A stretch of DNA of 64,000 nucleotides from Neurospora tetrasperma FGSC 2508 (Eukaryota; Ascomycota; Sordariomycetes; Sordariales; Sordariaceae), in contig NW_009799103.1 in the NCBI RefSeq assembly GCF_000213175.1, positions 833,295-897,294 of the forward strand, in the 5' to 3' direction. Shown one piece after another: positions 43,640-56,892 of this stretch (position 1 is the first letter of the stretch; every line of letters starts with the position of its first letter). Both the position numbers and the translations under genes were made by a program. Under the pieces are notes generated by a model. The model was not told the DNA's origin. It searched no databases and saw nothing but the letters and a program-made list of their open reading frames with translations.

Positions 43640-44894
43640 TTGAACTGGTATGGTCCGATTTGTTGGATGTGAGGCCACAGCGTGGGCATTATAATCTCAA
43701 GACTGCTATCAATGGAATCGGCCCGGGTTTCCAAGTTGAGCCGCAAAGCTTGGAGATGCGAATTCAGGAATAATTCTTGCAATTGTTGAATCTGTCATTT
43801 GGACCTATGCAGTTGATCAATGCAGCTACTAAGCAAGTCCACTGCAGCCTAAGACAGTGTGGAGACGAAAATTACGGGCTGACGTTGTAAGGTATGGTGT
43901 ATTTTACGGCCCGTATCCAGAGGTATTTTTGTAGCCCATATGCGTCCAGACGTTTTTTCCATGACTCGGCTGTGCCTGCGTTCCCTCTCCATGTCCAAGT
44001 ACCGCTGCTAGAAATGACAGCGTTTTTCCATAGAGTTCCGTCTATCATCAGCCGGATCGACGTTTTTGCTCCTTGTCATATTCCCAAGGGCATTGACCTG
44101 GGAAGGCCGTTTTGGGAAATCCTACATGCGAAGCAAGAGAATTCATTCGCTGAAGCTTCGTCGGTCCAATATCAACCGTCGGCGCTGTAATACAGGACGT
44201 TTTCCCACACATGCAACGTCTTTGCAAGTGGCCACCCGCTAGGAAAAACCCCTACCACTGTTCCCCCGAGGCAAGGAAGCGAAACATCCATTGACAGAAA
44301 CAGCGACACCACGATCCATCTTTCCGAGATTCGCAAGCACAGTCCAACGTCGTCCTCGCTGTACCTTGCTCGGCGTCCAATTCGGCCACTCGGATCCCTC
44401 TCGTTCCTGATCAGTTGATGTACCAGGTGTCCGACAGCATCTGCTCGCGCCGTTCTGCTTCTGGCACAAAGGCAAGAAGAACAACTACGACCAGGCCCGC
44501 TAGTCGTACCGGCACGCCATGTTCGATCAAGAAAAGGCCAACACGTCTGTCAGCGCGGCCAAGTACCTCGGGCAAGCCCGCTACAGAGCGATCAAGCTGC
44601 GTTTCCGGGCCCAGTGGTAAATATTGACCCCAAGCTGGCCGAGTCGGTAAACACAGCATTGAGAGAGGAGACCAAGAAGGATTTTACCCTTGAGGAGGTC
44701 ACGACCTAGTGTAGACGGAGGATGCTGAGCTGTGGAATAAGGCAGCCAAGTCCTGGTTTCCTGCCAAATCACTCCAAACAGCCTCATCATCCTGACTAGA
44801 TGTATCCAATTCACACCCTTCAGCCTCCAGGTCAACTACCTATCCAAGACGCCTTCTAGCCCGCTCATGCTCTCACCAACTAGAGATATGGCCT
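43640..44894. other. Interval tRNA to F-box gene, with possible relic
   Basis: The only coding-like trace is the fragment at 44462-44709 listed separately. Confidence 0.35.
44462..44709 (+). pseudogene. Possible frameshifted gene relic
   Basis: One plus frame reads FWHKGKKNNYDQAR, stop, then HAMFDQEKANTSVSAAKYLGQ; a second overlapping frame continues VVNIDPKLAESVNTALREE before a stop. Composition looks like real protein, but a stop and a frameshift interrupt it, and no start or splice sites were found. Origin unknown; may be chance. Confidence 0.22.
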
Positions 44895-46790
44895 TCACTC
44901 AAGCAAACCGGCATATCTCCACATCGCCCTTATCTCCCTGTTCGTCACCTCTCTTTCCCAATCTTCCTGCCCCATTCCATAAGGCACCCCTTGCGCCGCG
45001 GAGCAAACTTCATGCCGAATACCCACCAACCTTAGAAGAAATTCGTCGGTGTGCACCCCTCGGAAGAGCGGCCCCCATTCCCTCAGCTTGTCCATGATAA
45101 GCTGCTTTTCCGTCAAGGGTACGTCCTCCTGCGGCCAGCGAGGAATGTCAACCAGGCTGGTGCGGAGTTTCACGGTGAGGAATGCCAGTTTCCTGCAAGG
45201 TGAGTCGGGGCGCAGGGACGGTGAGAAGAACGATAGCATGTACGCCAGTTCCGTGGTGATGGTGTCGTTGAAGTCGGCGGAGCAGTCGAGGTGCAGGATG
45301 ATTCCGCGGATCATGGGCAGGATGGCCGGGCGCTCCGCGGCGAAGACGGGGAAGAGGTGGGGGCCGTAGGGGAATTCGGCCGTGCAGTTGGAGTAAAGGG
45401 TTTTTCCGAGTTCTTTTGTGACACCTGATGAAAGCTGAGAAAGTCGCAGCAAATTCTGGTACTGATGGGGAGAACGAAAACGACAGCGTGGCTCGTAAGC
45501 GGTGGAGTGTGGACAAGCGCGGCGCGGCGTTTCCAGAGCGACAATCTCCTCGTCTGTCTCCCAGATGTGTGGCCTGTAGACCATGACGAAATCGTAGTCC
45601 ACATATTCTAATGGATCATTGTATTCATCATCATCATCAAATATTGGAGGGTCCAGGTGTGCCGCGTCTATGCCATCCTCCGCTGTGGCGAGGGAACTTG
45701 ATTCCGGCATGGCGATGGCAGGTCTGAGAAGAGGCGTCGAAGGAGCAGAGACTCTTGAAGATATTGGCGTTGAAGATTGGGCTGAGCCTTTAGAGGATGG
45801 CTTACCAGAGGGCGATGACTTGATGCAGGAGGCATCTGTGACATGTGGAAAAATGGTAACGCACCTGTTGTTGTTTTCTCTTTCGATATCGTCAAAAATA
45901 TGCTCCAACTCCTCTTCGTCATCGAGGGCCCATGTAAAGCCACACAGGAGGTTGCAGCATTTTTCCAACAAGGGATCGATGAGAAGTCGGTGTCATTGAG
46001 TCGGTCCCTCACCATCCCGCCTATTCGTAGCGAGAAATGCCAGCTTGAAACCGTCAGGATCGCATATGGGATCTCGATCAAGCGCAAGCCTACGATTAGA
46101 TGCTCTGGGAACGAACGCAGCAGCTTCCTCGCCGTTATTCGCCGTGTCCTCATCGGTCAACTCATCATCGCTCGACTCATCACTGTCAGAGTAATCGTCT
46201 GTGTCCTCCTCGGACATCTCGTCCTCGTCCCAGGATAACTGTTCCAATTCTTGGGCAACCCCTTCGCTCTGAAGCCATCCATCCGGAATTGTCTCAGCGG
46301 TACCGGACTGGATCTCCCGGTAGGTTGCAAGAGGGTCGACGGCCTGTCGAGTTGCAACCATCTGGTTCAAGTTTCGAATGGATGCTTCACCAGTGACAGT
46401 GAGGTTATCAGTTGGAGAGGGTGATTCATGGAAGAAGGAGCTCTCGACGAGTTGAAAGCGGATACCCCTACCCCTGAAATACTGCGGTACAAGATTGTCA
46501 TCATAGTATTCTTTAAAAGGAGCGATAATATGTTCGAAAACTTGACAGAGTATTTCCGGGGGGAGGTCCATAACGGCCAAGTTGGTGTCGTCTGGTTTGT
46601 GCGAAGGTGGAGTGGTAAGAGAGCTTCGACCGACAGCGGATTTAAAGAATTGCCGGACTTGCAGAGGGTAGGCCGGCTCATACTCCAATGACTCTGGGTT
46701 ATCGTCATTGAAGGAATTCCAATCTTCCCTTGGAGACATGTCAAAGGAACCGAAGCCCCCCGTGAAATTAGTATTGGTTGTGGAATCCAT
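44895..46790 (-). CDS. F-box-like protein, about 595 aa with one intron
   Basis: Two long minus-strand frames join through an intron of about 105 nt (GTGAGG donor near 46002, acceptor GAAG near 45898, phase 1). Exon 1 (46790 down to about 46003) has AVMDLPPEILCQVFEHIIAPF near residue 72, a good F-box start (LPPEILxxVFxHI), followed by a strongly acidic stretch (DEDEMSEEDTDDYSDSDES). It then has FKLAFLATNRR, the usual continuation in fungal F-box/2EXR-type proteins. The second exon carries ELGKTLYSNCTAEFPYG and a long Leu-rich region with IRGIILHLDCSADF. Such proteins usually recruit substrates to SCF ubiquitin ligases. An alternative is that the break is a frameshift and the gene is damaged. 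The acceptor is the weak point. Confidence 0.6.
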
Positions 46791-48604
46791 GATGGTTGCT
46801 GGTTACAAGGCCAATGGATGACTTCCTGTGGAAAGGTGAGGTTGAATAGCGGTTGGAAACGTTCAGGAAGCAGTACAATCGAGACATTGCAGCAGGAAAA
46901 GGGAGAATCAGAGTGGGATCTATATCCCTATGTCCTGAAATGTCCCTTCAACAGACGCAAAGGACTATCTTAATGACGTGAAGACATGCAGTACCCACCT
47001 GTCCATTTGTCGGCAGCCACCAGTTTTGTACGAACGAAAACCGGAAAAGAGCAGTAAATGGCAGGACCACCATGACTCGGGTCGTTCGTTCTGGGAACGA
47101 GCCTATCAGTACAGGTTAGCACAGATATGCCAGCATGCTGCAACATGTATGCCCACCAGAAATCGTGTACAAGACGTTGATCCTGTGTTCTCACCCTTCA
47201 GCGGCCCTGAAAACGGAAAGAAAGACAGGGCACGGGAAGAACATCTCCCCCACTGTACATATTCAAACATACATATGTCTGACTAGGCTGGTCTATCACA
47301 TCGAACGGCCCGCGACATTGCGGGACCCAAGCTGCTGTCTTGATCGAGCAGCTTCTTGGCGCACATGTAGATCCGCACACCCCGAGGTGCCGGTGCGGCA
47401 AGATGGCAGGACATCTTGGGGTGAAGTTTTTGTTGGAGCAATGCCATCCAAGCACCAAGCATTCCAGAGCGTCACCGCGGAGTGTCAGCGGATTTAGACG
47501 CAGAAGATCTCGCAGTTCAAGATTTGAAGCTTCGCCCCTCAGGATCCTTGGTGGTGCCGTCTCATGGTGGGCTTTTGTGACTCCCGAGGTAGCTTGTGGC
47601 CCGCGATCCCTGATAGAGATGAGGGGTAGCATGCATGGATGTATGATGGGAGATAGTTGGCATTCTATGCCATCTTGTGCCTTACAGCCTCCCATCAGCT
47701 AGCTCGCGCAGGGTGCGGTGACTGCCATGTGGCCACTTGAGTGCTTTGAAAAGCAACGAGTCATCGGAGCCTCTCCACTAGCAAGCATTACTTCGTGTAT
47801 AACAGCTTGAGGGCATGTACATGAAGTCATGGACATGATCACCAGTGACACGGAGCCATCGAGCCTCAGGATGCGTTATGCCGTACAGCCCTGGAACGGA
47901 CATCTTGTGGGTCCAATACCGACAGGCCCGCGGATGACTGACAACCATGTACGGAGCGACGGCTATGAAATTGAAGCCGTTAGAGTCTCTTTTCTATCGT
48001 TGAGGTATCATGGCGGGTATCGTTAGGCCAATGTCGTCGACGAGAAATTGACGTTGTTGACGTTGCTTTTGGCGTTTGGAGTGGGGGTATCCTGGGAGTT
48101 TGTCGACGCCAATCAGATGCTAAAGATTCAGCCACAGCCCCTGTCCGCCGCCAATCTTGAGGGTGGAATTCCGGTTGGCTACGGCTGGCTTCGGTCGCCG
48201 GCCGCTAGGACCGTCACGGTGGGAGTGGAACGGTCCGGTGATCGATAGTGGTCCAGGTCGTGACAGGGCCGAGTTCAGCTGCTAGCTGCCGCTGCAGAAG
48301 GAAAGATTGCAAACGGTCTCCAGGTCTGTGGGATGTCATCTTCATCGCGGGTTTGCTTCAATTTTCGTATTTGCAGTCTCGAACGTCATAGCGGTCTGTC
48401 TGCCATGCACCTCGCTGGTGGTGGCCAGATATCCGGCTAACAGCAGAACGCTGTAGACACTTTGTCGCAGCGTGCTCGATTGCGATAGTGCGCTAACTCG
48501 CGCTCACTGCATCACGCAGTCGGGGCAGTCAGCGCAGTTACAAAACTCGCAGACGCCCTCTCATAAGAAAATTTCACTGCAACTTGAGCGCGCGCGCCCT
48601 CATC
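46791..48604. other. Gene-free interval upstream of the zinc-finger gene
   Basis: About 1.8 kb; the long upstream region and the GC-rich leader (GCGCGCGCGCC at 48588-48598) suit a regulated transcription-factor gene. No other gene seen. Confidence 0.4.
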
Positions 48605-51351
48605 ATGAGTGAACCAGACGCAGAATCGTCGCCCAAGTCTTCGGAGCCTCAAGACGAGGGCGCTCATAGCAGTTCATCAAATGACACACGTCCTCCGTCA
48701 CCAATCGTGTCGCCATCAGAGGCACCGCCGGCAGACACCGTCTCGTCGTCAACAAATGGCGTAACCACGCCTGTAGCCGCCGCGAGCGGTGTGCCGTCCT
48801 CACTCTCTCCGGCTCCTGTCAGTCCGGCCGCTGCCCCAACCGGTCCTCCACCAGATCCAATCTCTGCGGGAAGTCCCGGCTCCGATGATTCCAACTCTTC
48901 GGATTGGGTCACAACCGATTCATCGCCGAGTCCACACTCCACAAGCAGTCCCGGTCCCGATCTTGGTCCTTCTTCAGACCCAACGTCCGGTCACGAACCA
49001 GGAGAAGAACAACAGCAACAACAAGATGGACAGTCACAATCGCCATCGCCGCGGCCAGATTCCTCCGAGACCGTCGACGCCAACTCTAATGCCAAGCAGC
49101 TACCTCCCCTTCCCTCCCTAATCCCACCAGCCCCACATCACGGCGATCAGCCCGGACCCGGCCCGTCCCACCCACACCATTCGCACCCACATCCACCACC
49201 ACCGCCTCCTCCTACCGGTGCTCCGAGCGACGTAGTACCACCACATGGCTTCTTATTCCCTCCAACACCAGGCGGGCCACCCCCCGGCACTGGGCTCTAC
49301 ATCCTCACCTCCGCACCTCATCCCTACCCAAACCCTCCGATGCCGGTCTACCCTCCACCTCAGGCCTATCCCGCGCCTCAGCCCTATCCTGCTCCTCAAC
49401 CTCATCCCGGTCCCCATCCTCATCCCGCTCATCATCCCCCACCAGCACCACTAGCTCCTGATCTCCAAGTCCATGCCACCCCCGAAGCTCAAGCCGAAGC
49501 CCAATACAAGCAGATTTACAGATCACAATACAGTCAAGCCCACCCCAATCATCGTCCGCCACCCGTCTATCACCAGGCACCACCACCACCACCGCCGCCG
49601 CCGCCACCACCACTATTCATCTCATCATCAGGACAAGTCCCCGGATCTGACGCCCCGTTTGGTTTCTACCGCTCGCCAGGCAAGGACCCGAAAGAACCGC
49701 CTAAGCCAAAGTTCTACCCGCCTTCTTCCAAACCGCTGTTCCAGATACAGACGGGGAAGGCAACTAACTCGAAATCGTCCAAACGAAACGGGGTGCAATG
49801 GTACGCGTTGGTTCAAGGCAGAAGTGGAGGAGAGGGACAGCAGCAACAGCAGCAACAGCAACGGAATCAACAACAGCAACGCCAAGGACAACCAGCCAAG
49901 ATCATCTACCAGGAACCCCCACCACGACCAAGGCAACTCCAACAACTCCCACCATCAGCTCCATTACCACCTCATCTCCAAGCCCAAGCTGAAGCCGAAG
50001 CGGCAGCCCGATACAAGGAAATCTACGGACCACGTTACTCCCAATCCGCAGTCCTCAACAGAGCCCAAGCCTACGTCCAAGCCCAAGGCCAAGCCCAAGC
50101 CCAGCAGAACCAGATGTACAGACCAATGCCGGCACAGCAGCAACACGCCCAAGGCCATCCAACGCAAGTCCCGGCACCAGGCCAAAACCCGGCCCCTCAA
50201 ATCTACGGACCGCAACATGGCCAAAGCACAGGCTATGGCGGACCAGGGGTGCCGAGCGAGCATCGCCCCTACCGGTGTGACGTCTCGAATTGCCCGCTAA
50301 GTTTTGCTCGGAGTCATGATTTGAAGAGGCACATGTTGGTGCATTTCCCGGAAAAGCCGTTTCCTTGTGAGAGCTGTGGGAAGAGGTTTGGGAGGCAGGA
50401 TGCGCTTAAGGTTAGTTTGAGTTCTTTTTTCTTCTTACTTTCGATTGAGTTGGGAGGGCAAGCAGGGAACGACTGTGGGGATCGTGTTGGTGGGTCAATT
50501 TGGGAGAAGCAAGGTATGACAGGAGGAATATCTGATTGGCGGTGTGAGTGGTCCCAGCAGTTGAGGAAGTAAGAGCGGAAAAGCAAAGTGGAAAGGGTAA
50601 CAAGAAGCTATCAAAGAGATATTCGGAAACCAGAGAAGGGAAAAAAAAACGGAAGGGAGGGAGTGAGAGGGGCGAGAAGCATGAAAAAGAGGAAAGAACG
50701 AATGAGGCACCCGCTAACAACCGAAACAGAGACACATTTTACAAACCACAAGAGGCTGCGGCACCAACAACAACCCAATCGAGATTGGCTCAAGTCTATC
50801 TCCGTCCCAAATTTCAACACCAGAGTCAGGGGCCGCGAGAGACGCCGACGCCAGCCATGACACCCACAACACCCCGTCAGCAAACAGGAATGGCAGTACC
50901 AACAGGGCAAGATCACCATCGGTATTAAGTGACACGGAGCGGAATCGCGGACGAGATCGCCAACGAAAACGGAAAAGAGATCACGAAGGAGGAGAAGACG
51001 GCACGGACACCGACAACGATTACGAACCATCAGCACGTGCAAGTCAACGTCCGAGTCCGAATCCAACTCAGCAGGGTCCGAGTCAAAGTCGAGGTCGGGG
51101 GGAGGAAAACCAGACGCAAAGTCAAAGCGAGAATCCAGCGAGTCAAAGGCAAAGGAAAAGCCCAAGTTATCACAAACAACGTCAAAAAGAACTCCAAAGT
51201 CGATGGGTTATTGGCACGTCGCGCGCAAGTCATGGTACGGCGGCGGCCGGGGAGGAAACTGCAGGGGCAGGGGCAGGGACAGGGACAGAGACAGAGACAG
51301 TGGCAAGAGGAGAGGCAGTCGAAGCTCAAGGGAAAAGAACGGCGCCGGGGG

Positions 51352-51406
<55 letters not shown>

Positions 51407-51506
51407 GCCATCATCAGTACCCGTAACGCACGCCGGAATTGAGCCGCCTGATCCGGCGATGGTCAGGGTGTTCAAGTCCTTTGTGTCTCAGATACAAAAT
51501 TCGTAA
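48605..51506 (+). CDS. C2H2/C2HC zinc-finger transcription regulator, 860 aa
   Basis: Exons 48605-50410 and 50730-51506. The ATG at 48605 (TCATCATGAGTG) was chosen over the earlier TTG-opened frame. Residues 1 to about 555 are disordered and rich in Pro, Ser, Gln and His, with a run of 13 Pro, poly-Gln and repeated AQAEA-x-ARYKEIYG / AQAEAQYKQIYR blocks (two copies, near residues 300 and 465). Zinc finger 1 is CDVSNCPLSFARSHDLKRHM then VH. Finger 2 (CESCGKRFGRQDALK) is split by the intron; exon 2 supplies RHILQTTRGCG, giving a Cx2C...Hx7C finger, common in fungal regulators as RHxxVKGC. The 319-nt intron ends CTAACAACCGAAACAG. The C-terminal part is Arg/Gln/Ser-rich, with a run of 18 Ser encoded by a trinucleotide repeat. 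Nuclear, DNA-binding. Confidence 0.82.
49839..49890 (+). repeat. CAG/CAA-rich tract coding for poly-Gln
   Basis: Trinucleotide-rich stretch inside the zinc-finger gene encoding mostly Gln with scattered Arg and Asn; typical of fungal activator regions and prone to length change. Confidence 0.7.
51352..51403 (+). repeat. (TCA)n microsatellite, poly-Ser in frame
   Basis: About seventeen ATC/TCA units in uninterrupted array. In the frame that follows from the zinc finger across the intron, it encodes Ser; the same DNA read in other frames gives His or Ile runs, which are not real products. Confidence 0.85.
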
Positions 51507-52173
51507 AACATGCAGATACAAATATAAATACAACATACAGATACAAATACGACAGAGGTGCAGGATGAACGTTTTAACAACGGAATTACAACAAGAAACT
51601 CTGTTATGGGGTTTACCACCTCGGACACGACTGAAGATTTGAGAAGATTGGATTGGAGTGACCAAGTCATACTCGAAGGAAAGGGATAGCTCACAAGCGA
51701 CTGAACATACACCACATGCGCCTGAGCCTTACATTCGAGCAATTACGCCTCATCGTGTGGAGCAGAGGAGCACCGCGAAAAGGGAGGTGATACCAGTCTT
51801 GATGTGACCTACTAGTACTTGCGCTTCACGAACCAAAGCAGGCGAGATAGCAAAACAATGATGATGCAAAAAACTTCAAATGCATTCGAAACCTGATGCT
51901 AGATGACGCCTGACTGTCCCATCCTTATCCATCCCAATCCTCCAGATGATAACTCGATTCCTCAGTACCCCGATGCATCCTTCCATCATTGCCCCGTGCA
52001 TGAACCATCATCCAGACTCATGACCGCTGCAGGACATCACGGCTCAGGAACATGGACTAAGAAAAAGGCCTTGCCTTTAAGTGGAATGCTGTATCATTTC
52101 AAATCATTTCCACCTCCACACTGCAACTTCAATCCTTTGACAGTGTCCTAGACACTCCGTCATATTCATCCCC
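51507..52173. other. Convergent 3' region
   Basis: Shared 3' flank of the zinc-finger and esterase genes. An ATACAAATA-type repeat around 51515-51550 lies just after the zinc-finger stop. No gene. Confidence 0.45.
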
Positions 52174-53965
52174 TTAGATGTGAAGAGCATCAATATTGGC
52201 CTTAATCCAGTTATACGACTCAGAGCGGAAATCATCCGTTAGATATCCGGCATAGTCCGCAAAGAACTGGACCAGCTTTCTCTCCTTCTGCCATTGCGGC
52301 CAATCCTGGCCGACCTTGCTCTTAGAGGAAGTGCCACCGGAGGCGTCGTTGGGGTCGAGGTTGTAAACAAAATTGGCGTAGTAAGACTGGATGCTCTTGC
52401 TGGCGTAGTTGGGCAGGATGCCGTAGAACACCTGCAGGATATCGGAGGCATGGAAAGTTCCGAGGATGGGGGTCCCGAAGTTGTAAGACGCAAGATACGA
52501 CCAGGCGGGCACCGAGGGGTTGAGAGTGGTGGCGGCGTCGAGAAAGATGCGGCGGCTGAGGGTGAAGATGAGATCGCCAAGAATGGCGGCCAGGCGCTTG
52601 AAGCCGGGGTAAATCTCGTTGAAGAGGCCGGTGCCAAAGGGCGAGCCGGCGGAGATAAGGGTACTGTAGGTCGAGACGAGAGACTTAATCTGCGACTCGG
52701 TGGCGTCGTTGAAGAAGATATCGTTGAGGTAGCTGACCAGCTTGCTGGTGGTGGTGATGTTGCTCTGGAAGAGGGAGAAGAGAGTGCCCTCGTCCTCTTG
52801 ATCGCCAATGATCATGGGGACGGCGGCGTACTTCTTAGCAAGCATGAGCTTATCGGAGCTCTGAGTCAAAACCTTGCCATCGGGACGCGGGAGGTAAGAA
52901 AGAGCAACGGAGTTGTACGACAGAATCCCAGGCACGGAGTTAGCGGCTTTGAGAAAAGTCTCGTAGGGAAGAGCGCGCAGGCAAGCAAGGGTGTCAGCAG
53001 CACCAGAGCAGCCGGCGTTCTTGACGACGGTGTCGTAGACTTTCTGGCCCTTGGGGCAGTCGACGGGGCCGGCGGGGACGATGGAACCAGAGTTCATGAT
53101 AGCGCCACGGAAAAGGGGTTTGCCGTTGTACGTGTTGTCACCATCGTAGAGGGACATCTGGTTAAAAACGGACATGGCACCGGCGGACTCGCCCCAGATA
53201 GTAACCTTGTCCGGGTCACCGCCGAAGGCAGCAATGTTGTCGGCAACCCACTGGAGGCCCATGCGCTGGTCGAGGTGGCCCAAGTTGGAGGAGCCGTCCT
53301 TAAGGATCTCCTTTCCGGGCATGAAACCAAAACCACCGACACGGTAGTTGACGGCAACGTAGACGTACGGCTTACCCATGTTGATAGCATTGGTGACTAG
53401 GGGAGCGCCATCGTACATGGAGGCCGATCCGAGCTGTGAAGTTTCAGCCTTTGTTCATTACATCGCGTATATAAGCTGGATTGCTCACTTCGAAACCACC
53501 ACCAAAGATCCAGAAAAGGACGGGGAGCTTATCACCAGCCTTGGTACCCTTGGGACGAGTGATCGAGATGGTCAAGCAGTCCTCCTTGACGTTGAGTATG
53601 GTCTTGAAGAGCTGCGTGTTAACGATCTTATCGATAACCTGAGGCAGAAACTCGTTCGACGAGGTGTCGGCAAGGAACTGGGGGCAAGCAGGGCCGATGC
53701 CAGACGCATCGAAGACACCCAGAGACGACTTGAGTCTCACGGGAGGCTTGAGGCGCAGATTGCCGGTGGGAGGAAGTGCGTAGGGAATTCCGTTGAAGGC
53801 CTCAGTGAGGATGCCGTTAGCACCCACAATCATACCGGTGGAAATGGTGACAGTCGGGGCGGCCCGCTTGTCCAACACCTGGGTAGGGGGCTCAGCTGGG
53901 GCAGCAGAGACCCGGCCGAGGAGGGCCAGCGAGGTGGCAAGGAGAGCGTTGGGAAAGCCCTTCAT
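52174..53965 (-). CDS. Secreted type-B carboxylesterase/lipase, 578 aa
   Basis: Minus-strand exons 53965-53489 and 53433-52174, a 55-nt intron joined in phase 0 within GGGFE|LGSAS. Start at [21 protein letters not shown], a clear signal peptide; the open frame runs further upstream without a better start. Alpha/beta-hydrolase of the cholinesterase/lipase family: oxyanion loop FGGGFE, NVKEDCL (conserved disulphide motif), nucleophile elbow GESAGAMS near residue 255, the acidic triad member in DQEDEGTLF, and the catalytic His in [10 protein letters not shown]. The length matches secreted fungal lipases of the Geotrichum/Candida rugosa type. Extracellular ester hydrolysis (lipids, sterol or phenolic esters); the exact substrate is unknown. 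Confidence 0.93.
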
Positions 53966-56892
53966 GGTGACGATGTGGCCCGAAGTGGATGAGGAAGGGG
54001 AGGGAGAGGGAACAGTCCTTGTCGTCTCTTCTCTTTTGATCACATCTCGACAGCGGCGGGATGGTGGTGGTTTAATACCAATGTTGACAGTCGATGATCG
54101 ATCCCTAGCCATCCCATCCATAGGCTAACCCACGCACATGCTTCGTGGACCCATCTCACAAAACTCTTAGTCCCTTGACCCTCGTCAGTTCAGTTGGACA
54201 ACGGATGGACAAGGGACTTGCAAGCCAGCCCAGGACGAGAAGGCTTTGCTTGTGTCTTCCACCCCGCATTTCGGTGGTTGTGGTGTTGGGTTGCTGACCG
54301 GAGCAGCAGGGTGGAGGGAGGCTCTTTCGTGGTTGCAAGCAGGGCCAGGTGACCATGTGCCAACATGGAGATATGGACGAGACGGGCAAGTGGCCGAAGG
54401 TTAGGGGAGCATTTCCCCAGGACTTCCCACCTCAACTACCGTCCAGGTTACCACCGGGCATGCAGGATATTTGTTATCTTGGATGGCCGATTAGTATGTT
54501 TGTGGGCGGCGGACAGGGCAGTGTGACTGCTACAATACGACGGCGACGACGAGGACGGCGACGACGGTAACCATAGTGAACCCATGTTGCGAAACCTCCA
54601 CTTCCCCACGGGGAATCCTAGAAAACAACACGTCGATTGGTGACATTTGTGCTCGCTAATCACGGTAGCATAGATCTTGCTGGGGAAGATGGAACGTCGG
54701 AGGACATTTTGCGAGTTTGGATGCCCAACACCAACAAACAAAACAATTCGAGTGCGAGATGGTGACCAACTCTTTGAATGAGCATATCCATAGCATGTGA
54801 AAGATGTGCGACCAGTTCCCGAGTTGTGCCTGGTGCGCCTGTTGTGCCTGGTGGTGTCCCTGTCCTTGGCGCTAGATGAAAAGCCTCGGTCTCATGTAGG
54901 CAAGGATATTCGTCGATAAAAAAGCGCTATCGGTAGTTGGGCGTTTCTTGGTGTCCGCGGCTTGGCCATGGTTGGATGGGAGCTTTTCCAACTTCCGATC
55001 GAGAGTGAGGGGTACCTGGCAAAGAGTTGGAGTAGCTTCGCCGGAGCTCACGAGGCACAGGAGGCACAGCGAGGCTCTGGAGACAGCAATTAGAGGGCAT
55101 CGGGAGCAGTCCATGCGGTGAGATTTGCGCTGAAATCGGTTGGGATGAAGCCATCTCCAATACATTTGACGGTGTTTCTCGTCATGTCGCGAACCGATAT
55201 CAGTAAGACATCATTGACATAAGCCGGACGGCGTTGCCGCTCGGGAACGTGTGGAAGCCATGCATGCTTCGTTTCGACAGGCTGAGATACGATGGGGGCT
55301 GAGAGGATTGACGTGACACTGTATGAGACAGAAACAACGAAGGGTCGAAGTCGAAAATGGAAGGAGAACTACCGAAAACGAAACGACAAAATGGATAAGG
55401 CCCAGATCGGCTCAAACTGTTCATGGAGCAGTATGGAGGATTTCAAGGATATTCTACACTAGCAGGGCTGTGACTCAGGCTTTACCAAAACCACTTTGCC
55501 CTTTCGAGCGTGCACGTCCCCGGGCTTACCGTCTTTAGCGATAGCGCCTTGGCTGTCACAACTGTAGCATCGTGAGTTGTTTGCGACTTGGGGGGAAACT
55601 GCCTAAACTCTCGGCCTTGGCAGAATCCTCCCAATGTGAAAAATTTCCTTCATGTGAACATCACAAATGCCAATTCCAGACTGTTGATCTCCTCAAGAGG
55701 GGTTAGGTGGTTGCTGTTAGTCATCCAAAAAAAAAAACCCTACAACCTTCAACTGCGAGAACATCACGTTCGGATACAAGCGCCGACGACCTCGACCTCA
55801 CATCTCCCCGCCTCCACACACCTCCATGATCCATCTCGCATGGCATAATCGGAGTGAAATATGGGGTCTGAAAACTACTATACGGGTCACGTCAACGGCA
55901 AACGGCTACGGCGGCAAACCAAGCCAACCACCACACCCACCCCCCTCGTGTTTGTGAAGATGTTCGGTGAAAATTGCGGAGCGTTTACCCCAACTTCTTC
56001 TTGGCCTCAAGATCAGCTACCCACAACCTACTAGCGGCGGAAGTCTGACGTGAAATGCGGGGGTGTCCAATTACGATCTCTCACAATCTGACATCTGCCA
56101 ACATTTCCCTTCCGAGCCCTCCCAGTTCAAATTCCAAACTGCAAAGTCCACCGAGAAAGTGACATGTAGGAAACCTTGGAGCTCTCCCCACTACCGAATT
56201 GAATACCGAAATGGGTTTGGTTCGCTTTGTTCGGGGGTTGGTTCTTTGCGAGGCTCTCAATAATCCGCGTCGAAGTGCAAACTCACCTGGAGGTATCGAT
56301 TGCTCGGTGAGTATTAGGTACAACAGAACACTCGAACGGGAGTGGAGACTGAAGCACAAAGGTTAGCCAACCTATGTCCTCCTCACAGTACACCAGCGCT
56401 GCTTCCATTTCCGCCGGTCAAGATCATGTGTTACGCACCACGGCCGGGGAGCGGATGTGGAACAGTCTTTCAAGTCTCATTCATTTTGTCGACTCTTACA
56501 GCGTGTAGCTCCCTGAGTCTAAAATCTCACGAGCTGCGTGCCCGCCACTCAGCACACACAGTCCACACTATCATGTTCCACCAGTCGATCGTCCCGTCTC
56601 TGTTTGTAGCTCTGCTGAACTTCTGGAAGTGGTGGGACTGGATCGTCACACCCACATCAGCAAGCCGGCCCGCATTCTTCAAAAAAGGGGGAGTGTCTCC
56701 TGTTCCTGACGATCCGAGGCAGTTACTTGCCAATGGTGTGCAAGCCTTCCAGGTATCGAGACCAAGGATGTGATAATGTTTCTATGCTCAATGGCGGCAC
56801 ATAAACGGGGCTGAAGAGCCTCCCCGCAAAATACTCCTTTCATACGCACCACTTCTCGCCATGTCGCCTAAACACCCCCATTCCAGTCAATC
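53966..56892. other. 2.9-kb gene-free stretch
   Basis: Promoter side of the esterase and 3' side of the 57-kb micro-gene. Several overlapping short frames on both strands, none with supporting signals. A (GACGGC)-like stretch at 54537-54567 is simple sequence. Confidence 0.4.

Noticed and set aside
49473-50300. 275-codon frame overlapping the zinc-finger gene
   Set aside because: Same-strand shadow of the repetitive Pro/Gln coding sequence; no start context or domain.
51203-51442. Frames giving poly-Ile, poly-His or poly-Met from the CAT/TCA repeat
   Set aside because: Only the poly-Ser frame connects through the intron to the zinc finger; the others start and end arbitrarily.
52294-53400. 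368-codon plus-strand open frame
   Set aside because: It lies antisense to the carboxylesterase, whose catalytic motifs, signal peptide and intron are clear; the open antisense frame is a by-product of its GC-rich codons.
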